DNA of 64,000 nt from Streptomyces caniscabiei. GTDB lineage: Bacteria; Actinomycetota; Actinomycetes; Streptomycetales; Streptomycetaceae. The position numbers were made by a program, and so were the translations under genes. The DNA lies in contig NZ_JABXWI010000005.1 of NCBI RefSeq assembly GCF_014930365.1, positions 1-64,000 on the forward strand, in the 5' to 3' direction. Within the stretch, counting starts at the first letter, position 1; each line of letters starts with the position of its first letter. Of the stretch, positions 1-7,961 are shown in pieces. The notes beneath the pieces are model-generated. The model had not been told where the DNA came from, made no database searches, and saw nothing but the letters and a program-made list of their open reading frames with translations.

Positions 1-157
1 GATGACCGGCCGGGAACGGGGTATCAACATATCTGGCGTTGATTTTTGGCACGCTGTTGAGTTCTCAAGGAACGGACGCTTCCTTTGTACTCACCCGAGC
101 TACTCTCGGGCTTTCCTCCGGGCAGTTTCCCTTCGGTCTTGCTGTCTTGCGTTTCCG

Positions 158-163
158 ACTCTA
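158..163 (-). promoter_or_regulatory. Candidate rrn promoter -10 (TAGAGT)
   Basis: TAGAGT followed by CGGAAACG on the minus strand resembles the -10 of the leader-proximal rrn promoter of Streptomyces as I remember it. The region 17-18 bp upstream is not TTGACA-like, so the call rests mainly on the -10 and on its place in the leader. Confidence 0.4.
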
Positions 164-254
164 TCAGATCTTTTTCCGATCCGATTCCCTGTCGGGGGGA
201 TTTGCCTTTCGGCTGTCTTTTGGCCTCGCGGTTTCCCTTGCGGCCTTTCGACAT

Positions 255-282
255 TCACTACGTTAGCCGATTCCCTCGGCAA
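255..282 (-). promoter_or_regulatory. Candidate upstream rrn promoter
   Basis: A minus-strand TTGCCG hexamer (277-282), a 16-bp spacer and TAGTGA (255-260) suggest a second, more distal rrn promoter; Streptomyces rrn operons usually have several. The -35 touches a short inverted repeat, ACTCA-TAAT-TGAGT (282-295), that might bind a regulator. Sequence support is modest. Confidence 0.3.
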
Positions 283-439
283 CTCATAATTGAGTGGTGC
301 GGGCTGAAATCAGGGCATGCCTGAATCGCCCCCGCTGAAGGGATGTCGTAGGTAGTGGGTTGGCCGCTCTCGGCTGCTGGCTGATCGCCGTAACCGGTTC
401 AAGCGGCTCGGGCTACGTTACGGATCGCCCAGGGGCGAG

Positions 440-1081
440 TCAAGTTGAGCGCCGACGGGGGACGTGGGCCCGATAGGGGCTGACCGTCGGGTCGTTGGCG
501 ATCCAGAAGCGCCAGGGGTGGACGCCACCGTCTCCGGCGACTCCCGTACGGGGACCGTTGAGTACCTGGTCAGAGCTGACGGGGGTGCCGGGCAGGACGG
601 TCAGGGGCGAGGCCTCGGACGCGCAGGCGTCCGTGCCGTCCAGGGCTCGGTCCACGTCCAGGGCCGTGGCCAGGCGGGCCGGTCCTTTGGCCAGTTCTTT
701 GTCGTTTCGGGCCGAGATTCGACGTTTGCGGGCAAGTTCGACGCCCTCGGTGATCTCGCCGGCGCGCAGCAGGACCGCGCTCGCCCGGCCCTCCGGACCG
801 CACACGAGGTTCATGCAGTGCCACATGCCATAGGTGAAGTAGACGTACACGTGTCCGGGTGGACCGAACATCACGTCGTTGCGGGCGGTGCGACCCCGAT
901 AGGCGTGCGAACCGGGGTCGTTCGCGCCGTCGTACGCCTCGACCTCCGTCAGGCGCAGTGCGATCGGCCCGTCCGGGGTGGAGCGGACGAGGACGCGCCC
1001 GAGGAGGTCCGGCGCCACCTCCAGTACGGGGCGGTCGAAGAACTCGCGGGCGAGGGGCGTACGGTCGGGGCTCGCGATCAT
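440..1081 (-). CDS. mpg: DNA-3-methyladenine glycosylase (AAG/Mpg family)
   Basis: 213 aa, the usual length for bacterial members of the alkyladenine glycosylase fold. The enzyme excises alkylated purines in base-excision repair. The TEVEAY motif carries the probable catalytic Glu48 and the intercalating Tyr50. It is followed by DPGSHAYRGRT (His59), a YVYFTYGMW block and LLRAGE, all family hallmarks. The ATG has no Shine-Dalgarno sequence, but a TACGCT -10-like hexamer (1090-1095) lies 8 nt upstream, which suggests a leaderless transcript. The gene stands alone and reads toward the rRNA leader; Spo0M diverges on its other side. Confidence 0.93.
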   Translation of the reverse strand: MIASPDRTPLAREFFDRPVLEVAPDLLGRVLVRSTPDGPIALRLTEVEAYDGANDPGSHAYRGRTARNDVMFGPPGHVYVYFTYGMWHCMNLVCGPEGRASAVLLRAGEITEGVELARKRRISARNDKELAKGPARLATALDVDRALDGTDACASEASPLTVLPGTPVSSDQVLNGPRTGVAGDGGVHPWRFWIANDPTVSPYRAHVPRRRST

Positions 1082-1292
1082 GGCGTACGAGCGTAGTCCA
1101 GACGGGTGCGTGCCGACGGGTGGCGTGGTGGCGTCCTCCTTGGAAGGGTGAGGAACCGGGTGGACGCGGAACCGGGTGCCGTCGGTTTGCGTTTGTAGGG
1201 ATCAAGGCTCCGCGCCACGCAGAGCGATCCACACCACAGAGAACACAGAACCACGCAGATGCGCAGGCTTCGGCCTGACGGGAGGAACAGAC

Positions 1293-2075
1293 ATGGGGTT
1301 CAAGCGGCTGCTCGCGAGCCTGGGAGCCGGTGGCGCTTCGGTCGAGACGGTGCTGACCGAGGTCAACGTCGTCCCGGGCGGTGTCGTCCAGGGTGAGGTG
1401 CGGATCCAGGGCGGCTCCGTGGACCAGCAGATCGAGGCGCTGTCCGTCGGGCTTCAGGCCAAGGTCGAGGTCGAGGGTCAGGACGCGGAGTACAAGCAGG
1501 ACATCGAATTCACCAAGCAGCGGCTCGGCGGTGCCTTCGAGCTGAAGGCACAGGCCGTCCACGTGGTGCCGTTCGGACTGGAGATCCCGTGGGAGACGCC
1601 CGTCACCACCATCCAGGGGCAGACGCTGCCCGGGATGCACATCGGTGTGACCACCGAGCTGGAGATCGCGCGCGCGGTGGACTCCGGTGACCTGGACCCG
1701 ATCAACGTGCACCCGCTCCCCGCGCAGCAGGCTCTGCTCGACGCCTTCATCCAGCTGGGCTTCCGCTTCAAGAACGCGGACATGGAGCGCGGCCACATCC
1801 GCGGGACCCGGCAGAAGCTGCCGTTCTACCAGGAGATCGAGTTCTACCCGCCGCAGCAGTACCACGGCCTGAACCAGGTCGAGTTGAGCTTCGTCGCCGA
1901 CGAGCGCGAGATGGACGTCGTGCTGGAGATGGACAAGAAGCCGGGTCTGTTCAGCGAGGGCAGCGACTCGTTCCGTTCCTTCAAGGTGGGTCTGCACGAC
2001 TACCAGAGCACGGACTGGGCGGCGTACCTCAACCAGTGGCTGTCCGAGGTCGGCAGCAAGCGCAGCTGGTTCTAG
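1293..2075 (+). CDS. Spo0M/SpoOM-family sporulation-control protein
   Basis: 260 aa. The N-terminal half (roughly residues 10-130) has the beta-rich pattern of the arrestin-like Spo0M fold: the LTEVNVVPGGVVQGEV opening, a KQRLGGAFELKAQ segment and a VPFGLEIPWETPVTT strand pair. The C-terminal half contains FRFKNADMERGHIRG and ends in a Trp-rich tail. Family members affect sporulation in Bacillus, but their biochemistry is unclear; they are soluble and cytoplasmic. The ATG is chosen because GGAGGA stands 6 nt upstream. The PEBP-like gene follows on the same strand after about 50 bp and may be cotranscribed. Confidence 0.88.
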   Translation: MGFKRLLASLGAGGASVETVLTEVNVVPGGVVQGEVRIQGGSVDQQIEALSVGLQAKVEVEGQDAEYKQDIEFTKQRLGGAFELKAQAVHVVPFGLEIPWETPVTTIQGQTLPGMHIGVTTELEIARAVDSGDLDPINVHPLPAQQALLDAFIQLGFRFKNADMERGHIRGTRQKLPFYQEIEFYPPQQYHGLNQVELSFVADEREMDVVLEMDKKPGLFSEGSDSFRSFKVGLHDYQSTDWAAYLNQWLSEVGSKRSWF

Positions 2076-2127
2076 GCTCGGTACGAACGGAACCACACCT
2101 TCCCCGGATCCATCAGGAGGTACCGAG

Positions 2128-2667
2128 GTGACCGAGCCGAAGAGGCCGCCGCTCCCCCACGATTTCCACCCGGTCGTGCCGTCCTTCACGGTCGCGAGCG
2201 AGGACGTCGAGGCGGGTTCCACGCTCAAGGACGCTCAGGTCTACGCGGAGGGGAACACCTCTCCGCAGCTGCGCTGGGAGGGCTTCCCGCCGGAGACCAA
2301 GAGCTTCGCCGTGACGTGCTACGACCCGGACGCCCCCACGGGGAGCGGATTCTGGCACTGGGTCGTGTTCGACATCCCGGCGTCGGTGACGGAGTTGCCG
2401 ACGGGTGCCGGCTCGGGGAAGTTCGAGGGCCTGCCCGAGGGCGCCGTCCAGGCGCGCAACGACTACGGGACGAAGGACTTCGGTGGGGCCGCCCCGCCGC
2501 CCGGCGATCCGGCCCACCGGTATGTGTTCACGGTGTACGCCGTGGACCAGGAGAAGCTCGGCCCGGATGCGGACGCCTCTCCGGCCGTGGTCGGGTTCAA
2601 CCTGCGGTTCCACACGCTGGCCCGTGCGCAACTCATCGGTGAGTACGCCGCTGTGGCGGAAAAGTAA
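2128..2667 (+). CDS. YbhB/YbcL (PEBP) family protein
   Basis: 179 aa, the typical size of bacterial phosphatidylethanolamine-binding proteins. The signature ligand-site motif YDPDAPTGSGFWHWVVF is intact near residues 70-86, and the second conserved block HRYVFTVYAVD follows. There is no signal peptide, so it is probably cytoplasmic. Substrate and role are unknown; Raf-kinase-inhibitor wording in databases refers only to the fold. A CAGGAGG Shine-Dalgarno sequence supports the GTG start. It lies downstream of Spo0M on the same strand and is followed by a strong rho-independent terminator, so it probably ends that transcription unit. Confidence 0.9.
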   Translation: MTEPKRPPLPHDFHPVVPSFTVASEDVEAGSTLKDAQVYAEGNTSPQLRWEGFPPETKSFAVTCYDPDAPTGSGFWHWVVFDIPASVTELPTGAGSGKFEGLPEGAVQARNDYGTKDFGGAAPPPGDPAHRYVFTVYAVDQEKLGPDADASPAVVGFNLRFHTLARAQLIGEYAAVAEK

Positions 2668-2692
2668 CGAAGCCGGACGTTCATTGAACGTT

Positions 2693-2736
2693 TGCCCGTC
2701 TCTGGTCTTGGAAGTGATCAGAGACGGGCATTTTTT
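2693..2736 (+). terminator. Rho-independent terminator after the PEBP gene
   Basis: A 15-bp stem (arms 2693-2707 and 2716-2730, one G-T wobble) with an 8-nt loop is followed directly by six T residues and more A/T. This is the most canonical intrinsic terminator in the window. It ends the Spo0M-PEBP unit about 25 bp after the stop codon. Confidence 0.95.
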
Positions 2737-2818
2737 ATTGCGTTGTCCATCTCGGCGTGCCCGGCCAGAGTTGATCCAAGCCCGCCGGGGGGTGGGCTGG
2801 CACAGGAGGTGGGCTGGG

Positions 2819-3325
2819 ATGCGGGACACGCTGGTACTGAACGCGAGCTTCGAGCCGCTGTCGACGGTGACGCTCAACCGAGCCGTCGTGCTGGTGCTGC
2901 AGGACAAGGCCGTCGTCGAGCAGACCCATCCCGAGCTGCGCATGCGGGGAGCCGCGGTCGACATACCGGCGCCCCGGGTGATCAGACTCTGCCGCTATGT
3001 GCGGGTGCCGTTCCGAAGACAAGCGCCGTGGTCGAGGCGGGGGGTCCTCGTACGGGACAGGCACAGGTGCGCGTACTGCGGTCGTCGGGCGACGACCGTC
3101 GACCATGTGGTGCCGCGGTCGCGGGGCGGTGGTGACACCTGGCTGAACACGGTGGCCTCCTGCGCCGAGGACAATCACCGCAAGGCCGACCGGACTCCGG
3201 AGCAGGCGGGGATGCCGTTGCTGCGGCAGCCGTTCGAGCCGACTCCGGCGGATGCGATGCTGCTGTCCTTGGGCCACGATGACTTCGACGCGCTTCCTGC
3301 CTGGCTGTCGCAAGGCGCCGCGTAA
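2819..3325 (+). CDS. HNH endonuclease
   Basis: 168 aa. A C84-x2-C87 zinc knuckle precedes the DH pair (Asp95-His96). Asn110, Cys115 and the Asn119-His120 pair then complete an HNH nuclease fold of the McrA/5-methylcytosine-nuclease type found throughout actinobacteria. The N-terminal 75 residues (LVLNASFEPLSTVTLNRAV) are the conserved extension of this subfamily. No partner methyltransferase is present, so a restriction role is not supported here; housekeeping DNA processing is possible. An AGGAGG box 8 nt before the ATG fixes the start. It stands alone after the upstream terminator and converges on the SPFH gene. Confidence 0.9.
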   Translation: MRDTLVLNASFEPLSTVTLNRAVVLVLQDKAVVEQTHPELRMRGAAVDIPAPRVIRLCRYVRVPFRRQAPWSRRGVLVRDRHRCAYCGRRATTVDHVVPRSRGGGDTWLNTVASCAEDNHRKADRTPEQAGMPLLRQPFEPTPADAMLLSLGHDDFDALPAWLSQGAA

Positions 3326-3374
3326 CGCCGTTGGGGTTCGTGTCGTTCGCGGGCTGCGGGTCCGTTGTGGCTGA

Positions 3375-3396
3375 TCGCGCAGTTCCCCGCGCCCCT
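3375..3396 (+). repeat. Dispersed 22-bp Streptomyces repeat, copy 1
   Basis: The core GCGCAGTTCCCCGCGCCCCT preceded by TC is identical to copies at 29465-29486 and 45315-45336, and to an inverted copy at 45359-45380. Here it lies between convergent genes, just upstream of a bidirectional terminator. I recognise it as a common intergenic half-palindrome of Streptomyces genomes. Confidence 0.85.
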
Positions 3397-3413
3397 TAAA
3401 AGCAAAAGAACTG

Positions 3414-3443
3414 GGGCCCGCCTTCTTCTTCGAAGGCGGGCCC
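3414..3443. terminator. Bidirectional terminator between HNH and SPFH genes
   Basis: A perfect 12-bp stem (3414-3425 with 3432-3443) with a 6-nt loop lies between two converging genes. There is no long T-run, as is common in Streptomyces. Confidence 0.8.
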
Positions 3444-3457
3444 ATCGTCGTGTGTGC

Positions 3458-4405
3458 TCAGTCGATCGCCGGCTTCTCACGGCGTTCGCCGTTGCCGTCG
3501 GTGGGGCGGGGGACGGTCGGGCCGCCGCCCAGGTTGCCGAAGTTGCCCATGGCTCCGGAGAGGCCCTTGAGGGCGTCGCCGATCTCGCTGGGGACGATCC
3601 AGAGCTTGTTGGCGTCGCCCTCGGCGATCTTCGGGAGCATCTGGAGGTACTGGTAGGACAGCAGCTTCTGGTCCGGGTCGCCGGCGTGGATGGCCTCGAA
3701 GACCGTACGCACGGCCTGGGCCTCGCCCTCGGCGCGCAGGGCGGCGGCCTTGGCCTCACCCTCGGCACGCAGGATCTGGGACTGCTTCTCACCCTCGGCG
3801 GTGAGGATGGCCGCCTGACGCGTACCTTCGGCGGTGAGGATCGCGGCGCGCTTGTCACGGTCGGCGCGCATCTGCTTCTCCATCGAGTCCTGGATGGAGG
3901 TGGGCGGCTCGATCGCCTTCAGCTCGACGCGGTTGACGCGGATGCCCCACTTGCCGGTCGCCTCGTCGAGGACGCCGCGCAGGGCCGCGTTGATCTCCTC
4001 GCGGGAGGTCAGGGTCCGCTCCAGGTCCATGCCACCGATGATGTTGCGCAGCGTGGTGACGGTGAGCTGCTCGATGGCCTGGATGTAGCTGGCGACCTCG
4101 TAGGTCGCGGCGCGGGCGTCGGTGACCTGGTAGTAGATGACCGTGTCGATGTTCACGACCAGGTTGTCCTGGGTGATCACCGGCTGCGGCGGGAACGGCA
4201 CGACCTGTTCGCGGAGGTCGATGCGGTTGCGGATGGAGTCGATGAACGGGACCACGATGTTGAGGCCCGCGTTGAGTGTGCGCGTGTAGCGGCCGAACCG
4301 CTCGACGATGGCCGCACTGGCCTGTGGGATCACCTGGATGGTCTTGATCAGGGCGATGAAGACCAACACCACCAGAATGATCAGGACGATGATGATCGGT
4401 TCCAT
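3458..4405 (-). CDS. SPFH (stomatin/band 7) membrane protein
   Basis: 315 aa. One N-terminal hydrophobic anchor (about residues 3-22) is followed by a stomatin/SPFH domain (VIPQASAAIVERFGRY through IEPPTSIQDSMEKQ). A coiled coil comes next, built of repeated AEG-containing heptad-like units (about residues 190-245), and the tail is Gly-rich. Such proteins form large oligomeric membrane scaffolds linked to membrane quality control. The NfeD-like gene lies upstream on the same strand; NfeD-SPFH pairing is a widespread conserved association, which supports both calls. The ATG is the only sensible start before the anchor. Confidence 0.93.
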   Translation of the reverse strand: MEPIIIVLIILVVLVFIALIKTIQVIPQASAAIVERFGRYTRTLNAGLNIVVPFIDSIRNRIDLREQVVPFPPQPVITQDNLVVNIDTVIYYQVTDARAATYEVASYIQAIEQLTVTTLRNIIGGMDLERTLTSREEINAALRGVLDEATGKWGIRVNRVELKAIEPPTSIQDSMEKQMRADRDKRAAILTAEGTRQAAILTAEGEKQSQILRAEGEAKAAALRAEGEAQAVRTVFEAIHAGDPDQKLLSYQYLQMLPKIAEGDANKLWIVPSEIGDALKGLSGAMGNFGNLGGGPTVPRPTDGNGERREKPAID

Positions 4406-4563
4406 CGTTGCTCCCCGTGCCCTTCTCCGCCGTGGCGCTTCCTGAAGATCTTATGCCTGTTCGGACTGTTGAAGATCTTGCTGGTCGAGTCTGGCAGAAC
4501 ACCGCCTGCCGGGTGGGTCGTTCAGGCCATTGCGTCATCGCCTCGTGACCACGTCGTGCGAGG

Positions 4564-4995
4564 TCACATGACGATCGCCGTGGCTCCCTCGATCTCCACC
4601 ACGTCCACTTCCTGACCCACCTCGAAGGCCTGGCCGGTGTCGAGCGCCCGGGCCGACCACACCTCGCCGCCCAGTTTGATACGGCCGCCCGCGCCGTCGA
4701 CCCGTTCGAGGACGACGGCGTGTTTGCCCCGCAACGCGTCGATGCCGGTGGCGAGTTGCGGCCGCTGCGCTCTGTGCCGGGCCGCGATGGGCCGGACAAC
4801 GGCGATGAGGGCGACGGAGACGATCGCGAAGACGACGACCTGGAGTACGACACCACCGCCCAGCCCCGCGACCACGGCGCCGGCGACCGCGCCCAGGGCG
4901 AGCATTCCCAACTCGGGCATCGCGGTCACGACGAGGGCGATCCCGAGCCCGGCCGCGCCGATCAGCCACCACACCCATGCGTCGATGCTGTCCAC
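4564..4995 (-). CDS. NfeD-like membrane protein
   Basis: 143 aa from a GTG whose product begins VDSIDAWVWWL. Three hydrophobic segments (about residues 7-27, 28-49 and 50-65) precede a C-terminal OB-fold domain (GKHAVVLERVDGAGGRIKLGGEVWSARAL...) typical of short NfeD proteins. It lacks the ClpP-class protease domain of long NfeD proteins. NfeD OB domains associate with SPFH oligomers, and the SPFH gene follows on the same strand after about 160 bp. A longer in-frame start exists upstream but would add 25 Arg-rich residues, so the GTG is preferred. Confidence 0.88.
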   Translation of the reverse strand: MDSIDAWVWWLIGAAGLGIALVVTAMPELGMLALGAVAGAVVAGLGGGVVLQVVVFAIVSVALIAVVRPIAARHRAQRPQLATGIDALRGKHAVVLERVDGAGGRIKLGGEVWSARALDTGQAFEVGQEVDVVEIEGATAIVM

Positions 4996-5140
4996 ATCGG
5001 CAATGGTAGAACCGCGATCGGGCCGCCGAACAGAGCGCCCGGTCAATGATCGCGTACAAAGGCCGCCCAAGTCGGGTGCGCGCGGGCCGTGTTGCGGCCC
5101 TCGCGCGCCCGACGGACGGGAGATCGACAGGAGTTGGAGG

Positions 5141-5932
5141 TCAGGTGAGCGGCAGGCCGCGGGCGGTCCAGCGGTCGTCGAGCTGCTCGACGACGAGCGG
5201 GAGGCCGAAGCAGAGGGAGAGGTTGCGGGAGGTCAGCTCCAGCTCCAGCGGGCCCGCGGCGAGGACCTTGCCCTGACGGATCATCAGGACGTGGGTGAAG
5301 CCCGGGGGGATCTCCTCGACGTGGTGCGTGACCATGATCATGGAGGGGGCGATCGGGTCGCGGGCGAGGCGGCCGAGGCGGCGTACGAGGTCCTCGCGGC
5401 CGCCGAGGTCGAGGCCTGCGGCGGGCTCGTCGAGGAGCAGCAGCTCGGGGTCCGCCATGAGGGCGCGGGCGATGAGGGTGCGCTTGCGCTCGCCCTCGGA
5501 GAGCGTGCCGAACTTGCGGTCGACGTACTCGGTCATGCCGAGGCGGTCGAGGAAGGCGCGGGCGCGCAGCTCGTCGATCTCCTCGTAGTCCTCGTTCCAG
5601 GTGGCCGTCATGCCGTAGGCGGCGGTCAGCACGGTCTGCAGGACGGTCTGGCGCCGGGGGAGCTTCTCCGCCATGGCGATGCCGGCCATACCGATGCGGG
5701 GGCGCAGGTCGAAGACGTCGACCTTGCCGAGGGTGTCGCCGAGGATCGTGGCAGTGCCCTTGCTGGGGTAGAGGTAGCTGGACGCGATGTTCAGGAGGGT
5801 GGTCTTGCCGGCGCCGTTCGGGCCGAGGATGGCCCAGCGCTCGCCCTCCTTGACCGACCAGGAGACCTGGTCCACCAGAGCCCGGCCCTCGCGGACCACG
5901 GATACGTCCTCCAGCTCCAGAACATCGCTCAT
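5141..5932 (-). CDS. Stand-alone ABC transporter ATP-binding protein
   Basis: 263 aa single nucleotide-binding domain. The Walker A motif GPNGAGKT is at residues 37-44. The signature is LSEGERKR, the Walker B stretch is LLLLDEPAAGLD, and the switch histidine follows in VTHHVEEIPPGF. The sequence pattern (EEIPPGFTHVLMIRQG) matches the ModF/YlmA-like lone ATPases. No permease or binding protein is adjacent, so the transported substrate, if any, cannot be inferred. The ATG (MSDVLELEDVSVV) is chosen because it opens the conserved fold; upstream codons are Arg/Pro-rich and unlikely to be translated. An unrelated gene diverges upstream. Confidence 0.9.
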   Translation of the reverse strand: MSDVLELEDVSVVREGRALVDQVSWSVKEGERWAILGPNGAGKTTLLNIASSYLYPSKGTATILGDTLGKVDVFDLRPRIGMAGIAMAEKLPRRQTVLQTVLTAAYGMTATWNEDYEEIDELRARAFLDRLGMTEYVDRKFGTLSEGERKRTLIARALMADPELLLLDEPAAGLDLGGREDLVRRLGRLARDPIAPSMIMVTHHVEEIPPGFTHVLMIRQGKVLAAGPLELELTSRNLSLCFGLPLVVEQLDDRWTARGLPLT

Positions 5933-6069
5933 GAGCGCGCTGTCTCCCCTTGCAGTGTCGGCCTGACTCGGCTGTCGCGTACGCCTGTGGTTGGAGCCAC
6001 CGCCGGGTGGGCGCAGCCCATGGGGAAATCTACGCCACCGGTCGGGCCGCCCATCGCCTCGGTCGTCCT

Positions 6070-6075
6070 TAGGGT
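6070..6075 (+). promoter_or_regulatory. Candidate -10 of a leaderless transcript
   Basis: TAGGGT lies 6 nt before the ATG of the next gene, the spacing expected if transcription starts at the start codon. No convincing -35 is seen. A GGTGGGGG run here could alternatively act as a weak ribosome-binding site. Confidence 0.4.
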
Positions 6076-6081
6076 GGGGGC

Positions 6082-6867
6082 ATGCTCTCGGAACCACGCT
6101 CAGGACGCCTCGCCTCATGGGGAAATGCCCTTCTTGCCGGACTTGTCTCGCCGGATGACGCGGTGCTCGCGATCGTCGGGGACGACGCGGTGCACCGGGT
6201 GGAGGGACTGCCCGGCGAGTCGGGGCCCGTGGGACTGACGCTCGGACTGGGTCGGTTGCGGGCGCTCGGGGTGACGGGATTGCGGGTCGCGCTGCCGGCG
6301 CCGGGGCATCCGCTGGGGCTGAGCGGGCCGCCGGAGTTCAACAAGCGGGCGCTGGAGGCGGAGGAGGCGGTCGTCTGTCACGGGGGTGCGCTGGGGCTGG
6401 TCCCGGAGGTGTCCTCGGTCGGGCCGGCGGGCGACGAGCACGTCGAGGTCGTCTGGCACTGCCTGGAGGTGCGCGAGGCGCCGCCGGCCGATGTGCCGTC
6501 GCTCGGGGAGGCCGAGCGGGAGTTGGCGGAGGGGCTCCGGGAGGCGACGGAGGTGTTGTCGCGGCTGGACGTGGCGGCTTCGGGGCCGGTGGCGGAGGCG
6601 GCGATCGACGCGTACCGGGCTCGGGCGGAGCGGGGGCGGGAGGTGCTGGCGCCCGGGTATCCACCGCGTGCGGTACGGGTACTGGAGCTGGCGCAGCGCA
6701 TCGGGCTGCTGATCTCCGTGGCGTTCGAGAACGGGCACGGCGGGGCGGTGAGCGCCTCGGAGATGGCCTCGCGGACGGCTGCGCTGCGGCCGGTGGAGCG
6801 GACGGCTCGGCGGGCGCAGGTGGCGGCGTACAACGCGTTCGTGGAGGAGCGGGAGCGGGGGCGGTAG
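6082..6867 (+). CDS. Conserved actinobacterial protein of unknown function
   Basis: 261 aa, soluble, with no signal peptide or membrane segment. I do not recognise a domain. The first half is Gly/Leu/Val-rich beta-alpha (DDAVLAIVGDDAVHRVEGLPG; VEVVWHCLEVREAPPADVPS). The second half is helical and Ala/Glu/Arg-rich (EAERELAEGLREATEVLSRLD ... VAAYNAFVEERERGR). It encodes its own short transcription unit, divergent from the ABC ATPase gene with about 150 bp between start codons. Codon bias is typical of the window, so it looks like a resident gene. Confidence 0.8.
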   Translation: MLSEPRSGRLASWGNALLAGLVSPDDAVLAIVGDDAVHRVEGLPGESGPVGLTLGLGRLRALGVTGLRVALPAPGHPLGLSGPPEFNKRALEAEEAVVCHGGALGLVPEVSSVGPAGDEHVEVVWHCLEVREAPPADVPSLGEAERELAEGLREATEVLSRLDVAASGPVAEAAIDAYRARAERGREVLAPGYPPRAVRVLELAQRIGLLISVAFENGHGGAVSASEMASRTAALRPVERTARRAQVAAYNAFVEERERGR

Positions 6868-7105
6868 GGGGCCAAGGGCACGCCTGGGCCTGGGTGCTGC
6901 GTTGCCCGGCGTCGGGGGCCAGGGGCGGGGCGCGGGCGGGCTGAGCACCTGGCGGTGTGTGGCCCGGCGGCTGCGGCTGGGCGGGCGGGGTCTCGCTCAC
7001 CGGCGCTTGCCGGGTGCCGCATGCGCCCACCCGTGCCGCCCCTGGCGGCACGATTGCCCGCAGCTGGGACGGCCGGATGGTCGGCGCGGCCGAGCGCGGC
7101 CGTGC

Positions 7106-7345
7106 TCAGTGGTTGGCGGTGATGTTGCCGAAGGTCGGGTTGAGTGCGGCGATGAGGTTGGCGCTGAGGCCCGTGACGGTGACGGGGACGTCGACGGGGA
7201 CCTGGACGTCCAGGCCGGAGGCGACGCCCGGGGAGCCCACGGCGGCGCTGTCGGCGACCGAGTCGGCGACGGCGGCACCGGACGAGGCGCCCGCGGCGAG
7301 ACCGGCGGCGGTGACGGTCAGGGCGGCCTTCTTGGCGAAGTTCAT
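7106..7345 (-). CDS. Short chaplin, cysteine-free paralogue
   Basis: 79 aa. A Sec signal peptide (MNFAKKAALTVTAAGLAAG..., cleavage near AVA-DS, residues 28-30) precedes one chaplin domain: GSPGVASGLDVQVPVDVPVTVTG...NPTFGN. Chaplins assemble into amyloid fibres that coat aerial hyphae and spores. Most short chaplins carry two Cys residues; this one has none, a property otherwise known for ChpE. An AGGAGG box 9 nt upstream fixes the ATG, and a sigma-BldN-like promoter lies about 50 bp upstream. A terminator separates it from the second chaplin gene, so the two are probably transcribed separately. Confidence 0.93.
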   Translation of the reverse strand: MNFAKKAALTVTAAGLAAGASSGAAVADSVADSAAVGSPGVASGLDVQVPVDVPVTVTGLSANLIAALNPTFGNITANH

Positions 7346-7401
7346 GAACTGTGTTCCTCCTGCGTCGTACGTGTCCGGCCCAGCCGCGGGCCGTGCGCTG
7401 A

Positions 7402-7430
7402 TCAACGCCCGGTGGCTCCGCGGTGGCACG
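7402..7430 (-). promoter_or_regulatory. Candidate sigma-BldN promoter of the chaplin gene
   Basis: On the minus strand CGTGCC (7425-7430), a 17-bp spacer and CGTTGA (7402-7407) resemble the sigma-BldN consensus as I remember it (CGTAAC, 16-17 bp, CGTTGA). The -10 match is exact. Predicted transcription start is about 50 nt before the ATG. Known sigma-BldN targets include chaplin and rodlin genes, so the context fits. Confidence 0.55.
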
Positions 7431-7496
7431 CGCCGACGGCGGGAACGGCCCCTTCGGCGCATTGAGGCGATGGAACGACTACAGGACGAAACCTGA

Positions 7497-7527
7497 CCGG
7501 CCCTCCAGGGGATGCCTGGAGGGCCGG
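7497..7527 (-). terminator. Terminator between the two chaplin genes
   Basis: A perfect 13-bp GC-rich stem (7497-7509 with 7515-7527) with a 5-nt loop begins about 30 bp after the chpE stop codon on the minus strand. It is followed by a short T-rich stretch. Confidence 0.8.
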
Positions 7528-7555
7528 TGGTCACTGGTGCTCCGGGGCGGGCACG

Positions 7556-7804
7556 TCAGTGGTTGACACCCAGGTTGCCGAAGGCCGGGTTCAGGATGCC
7601 GACGACGTTCACGCTGTTGCCGACCGCGTTCACGGGGATGTGGACCGGGGCCTGGATGACGTTGCCCGAGACGACGCCCGGCGAGCCGATGGCCTTGCCG
7701 TCGGCGTGCGCCCCGCCGTCGGTGGCGGAGGCCATACCGGCACCGGCGGCGACGAGGCCACCGGCCACCATCGTGACAGCGGCGGCCTTCTTCAGGTTCT
7801 TCAC
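7556..7804 (-). CDS. chpE: Short chaplin ChpE
   Basis: 82 aa from a GTG (MKNLKKAAAVTMVAGGL...). A signal peptide is cleaved near ASA-TD (residues 25-27). The mature part is one chaplin domain (GSPGVVSGNVIQAPVHIPVNAVGNSVNVVGILNPAFGN) without cysteine. The His/Ala linker and the Cys-less domain match my memory of ChpE, the atypical short chaplin of S. coelicolor, which lies next to the same two-component operon. It acts at the hyphal surface as an amyloid-forming, surface-active protein. An AAGGAAGG sequence upstream of the GTG serves as ribosome-binding site. No sigma-BldN-like promoter was seen for this copy. Confidence 0.93.
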   Translation of the reverse strand: MKNLKKAAAVTMVAGGLVAAGAGMASATDGGAHADGKAIGSPGVVSGNVIQAPVHIPVNAVGNSVNVVGILNPAFGNLGVNH

Positions 7805-7961
7805 TTTGAGCCCTTCCTTGCGATCACTGCGGCGGTCGCACGCAGCACGCACTGAAGAACGCCGGGGGTTCCGGCAGGATGCGCCACCCGGGGGACATAC
7901 ACCCGACAGTATGAATCTCAGCCCGGAGGGGAACCCTCCGTGTTGCCGGACAATCCGCACA

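Larger units (their letters stand above)
1..300 (-). other. 16S rRNA operon leader (pre-rRNA)
   Basis: Read on the minus strand, this stretch ends in the actinobacterial pre-16S block: a GAGAACTCAACAGCGTGCC element, an AAAAATCAACGCC element and a GATATGTTGATACCCC tail. That block lies immediately before mature 16S rRNA in Streptomyces rrn operons and takes part in the RNase III processing stem. The 16S gene itself must start just beyond position 1 and is not in the window. Identification rests on remembered leader sequence, not on alignment. Open reading frames here are chance. Confidence 0.8.
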
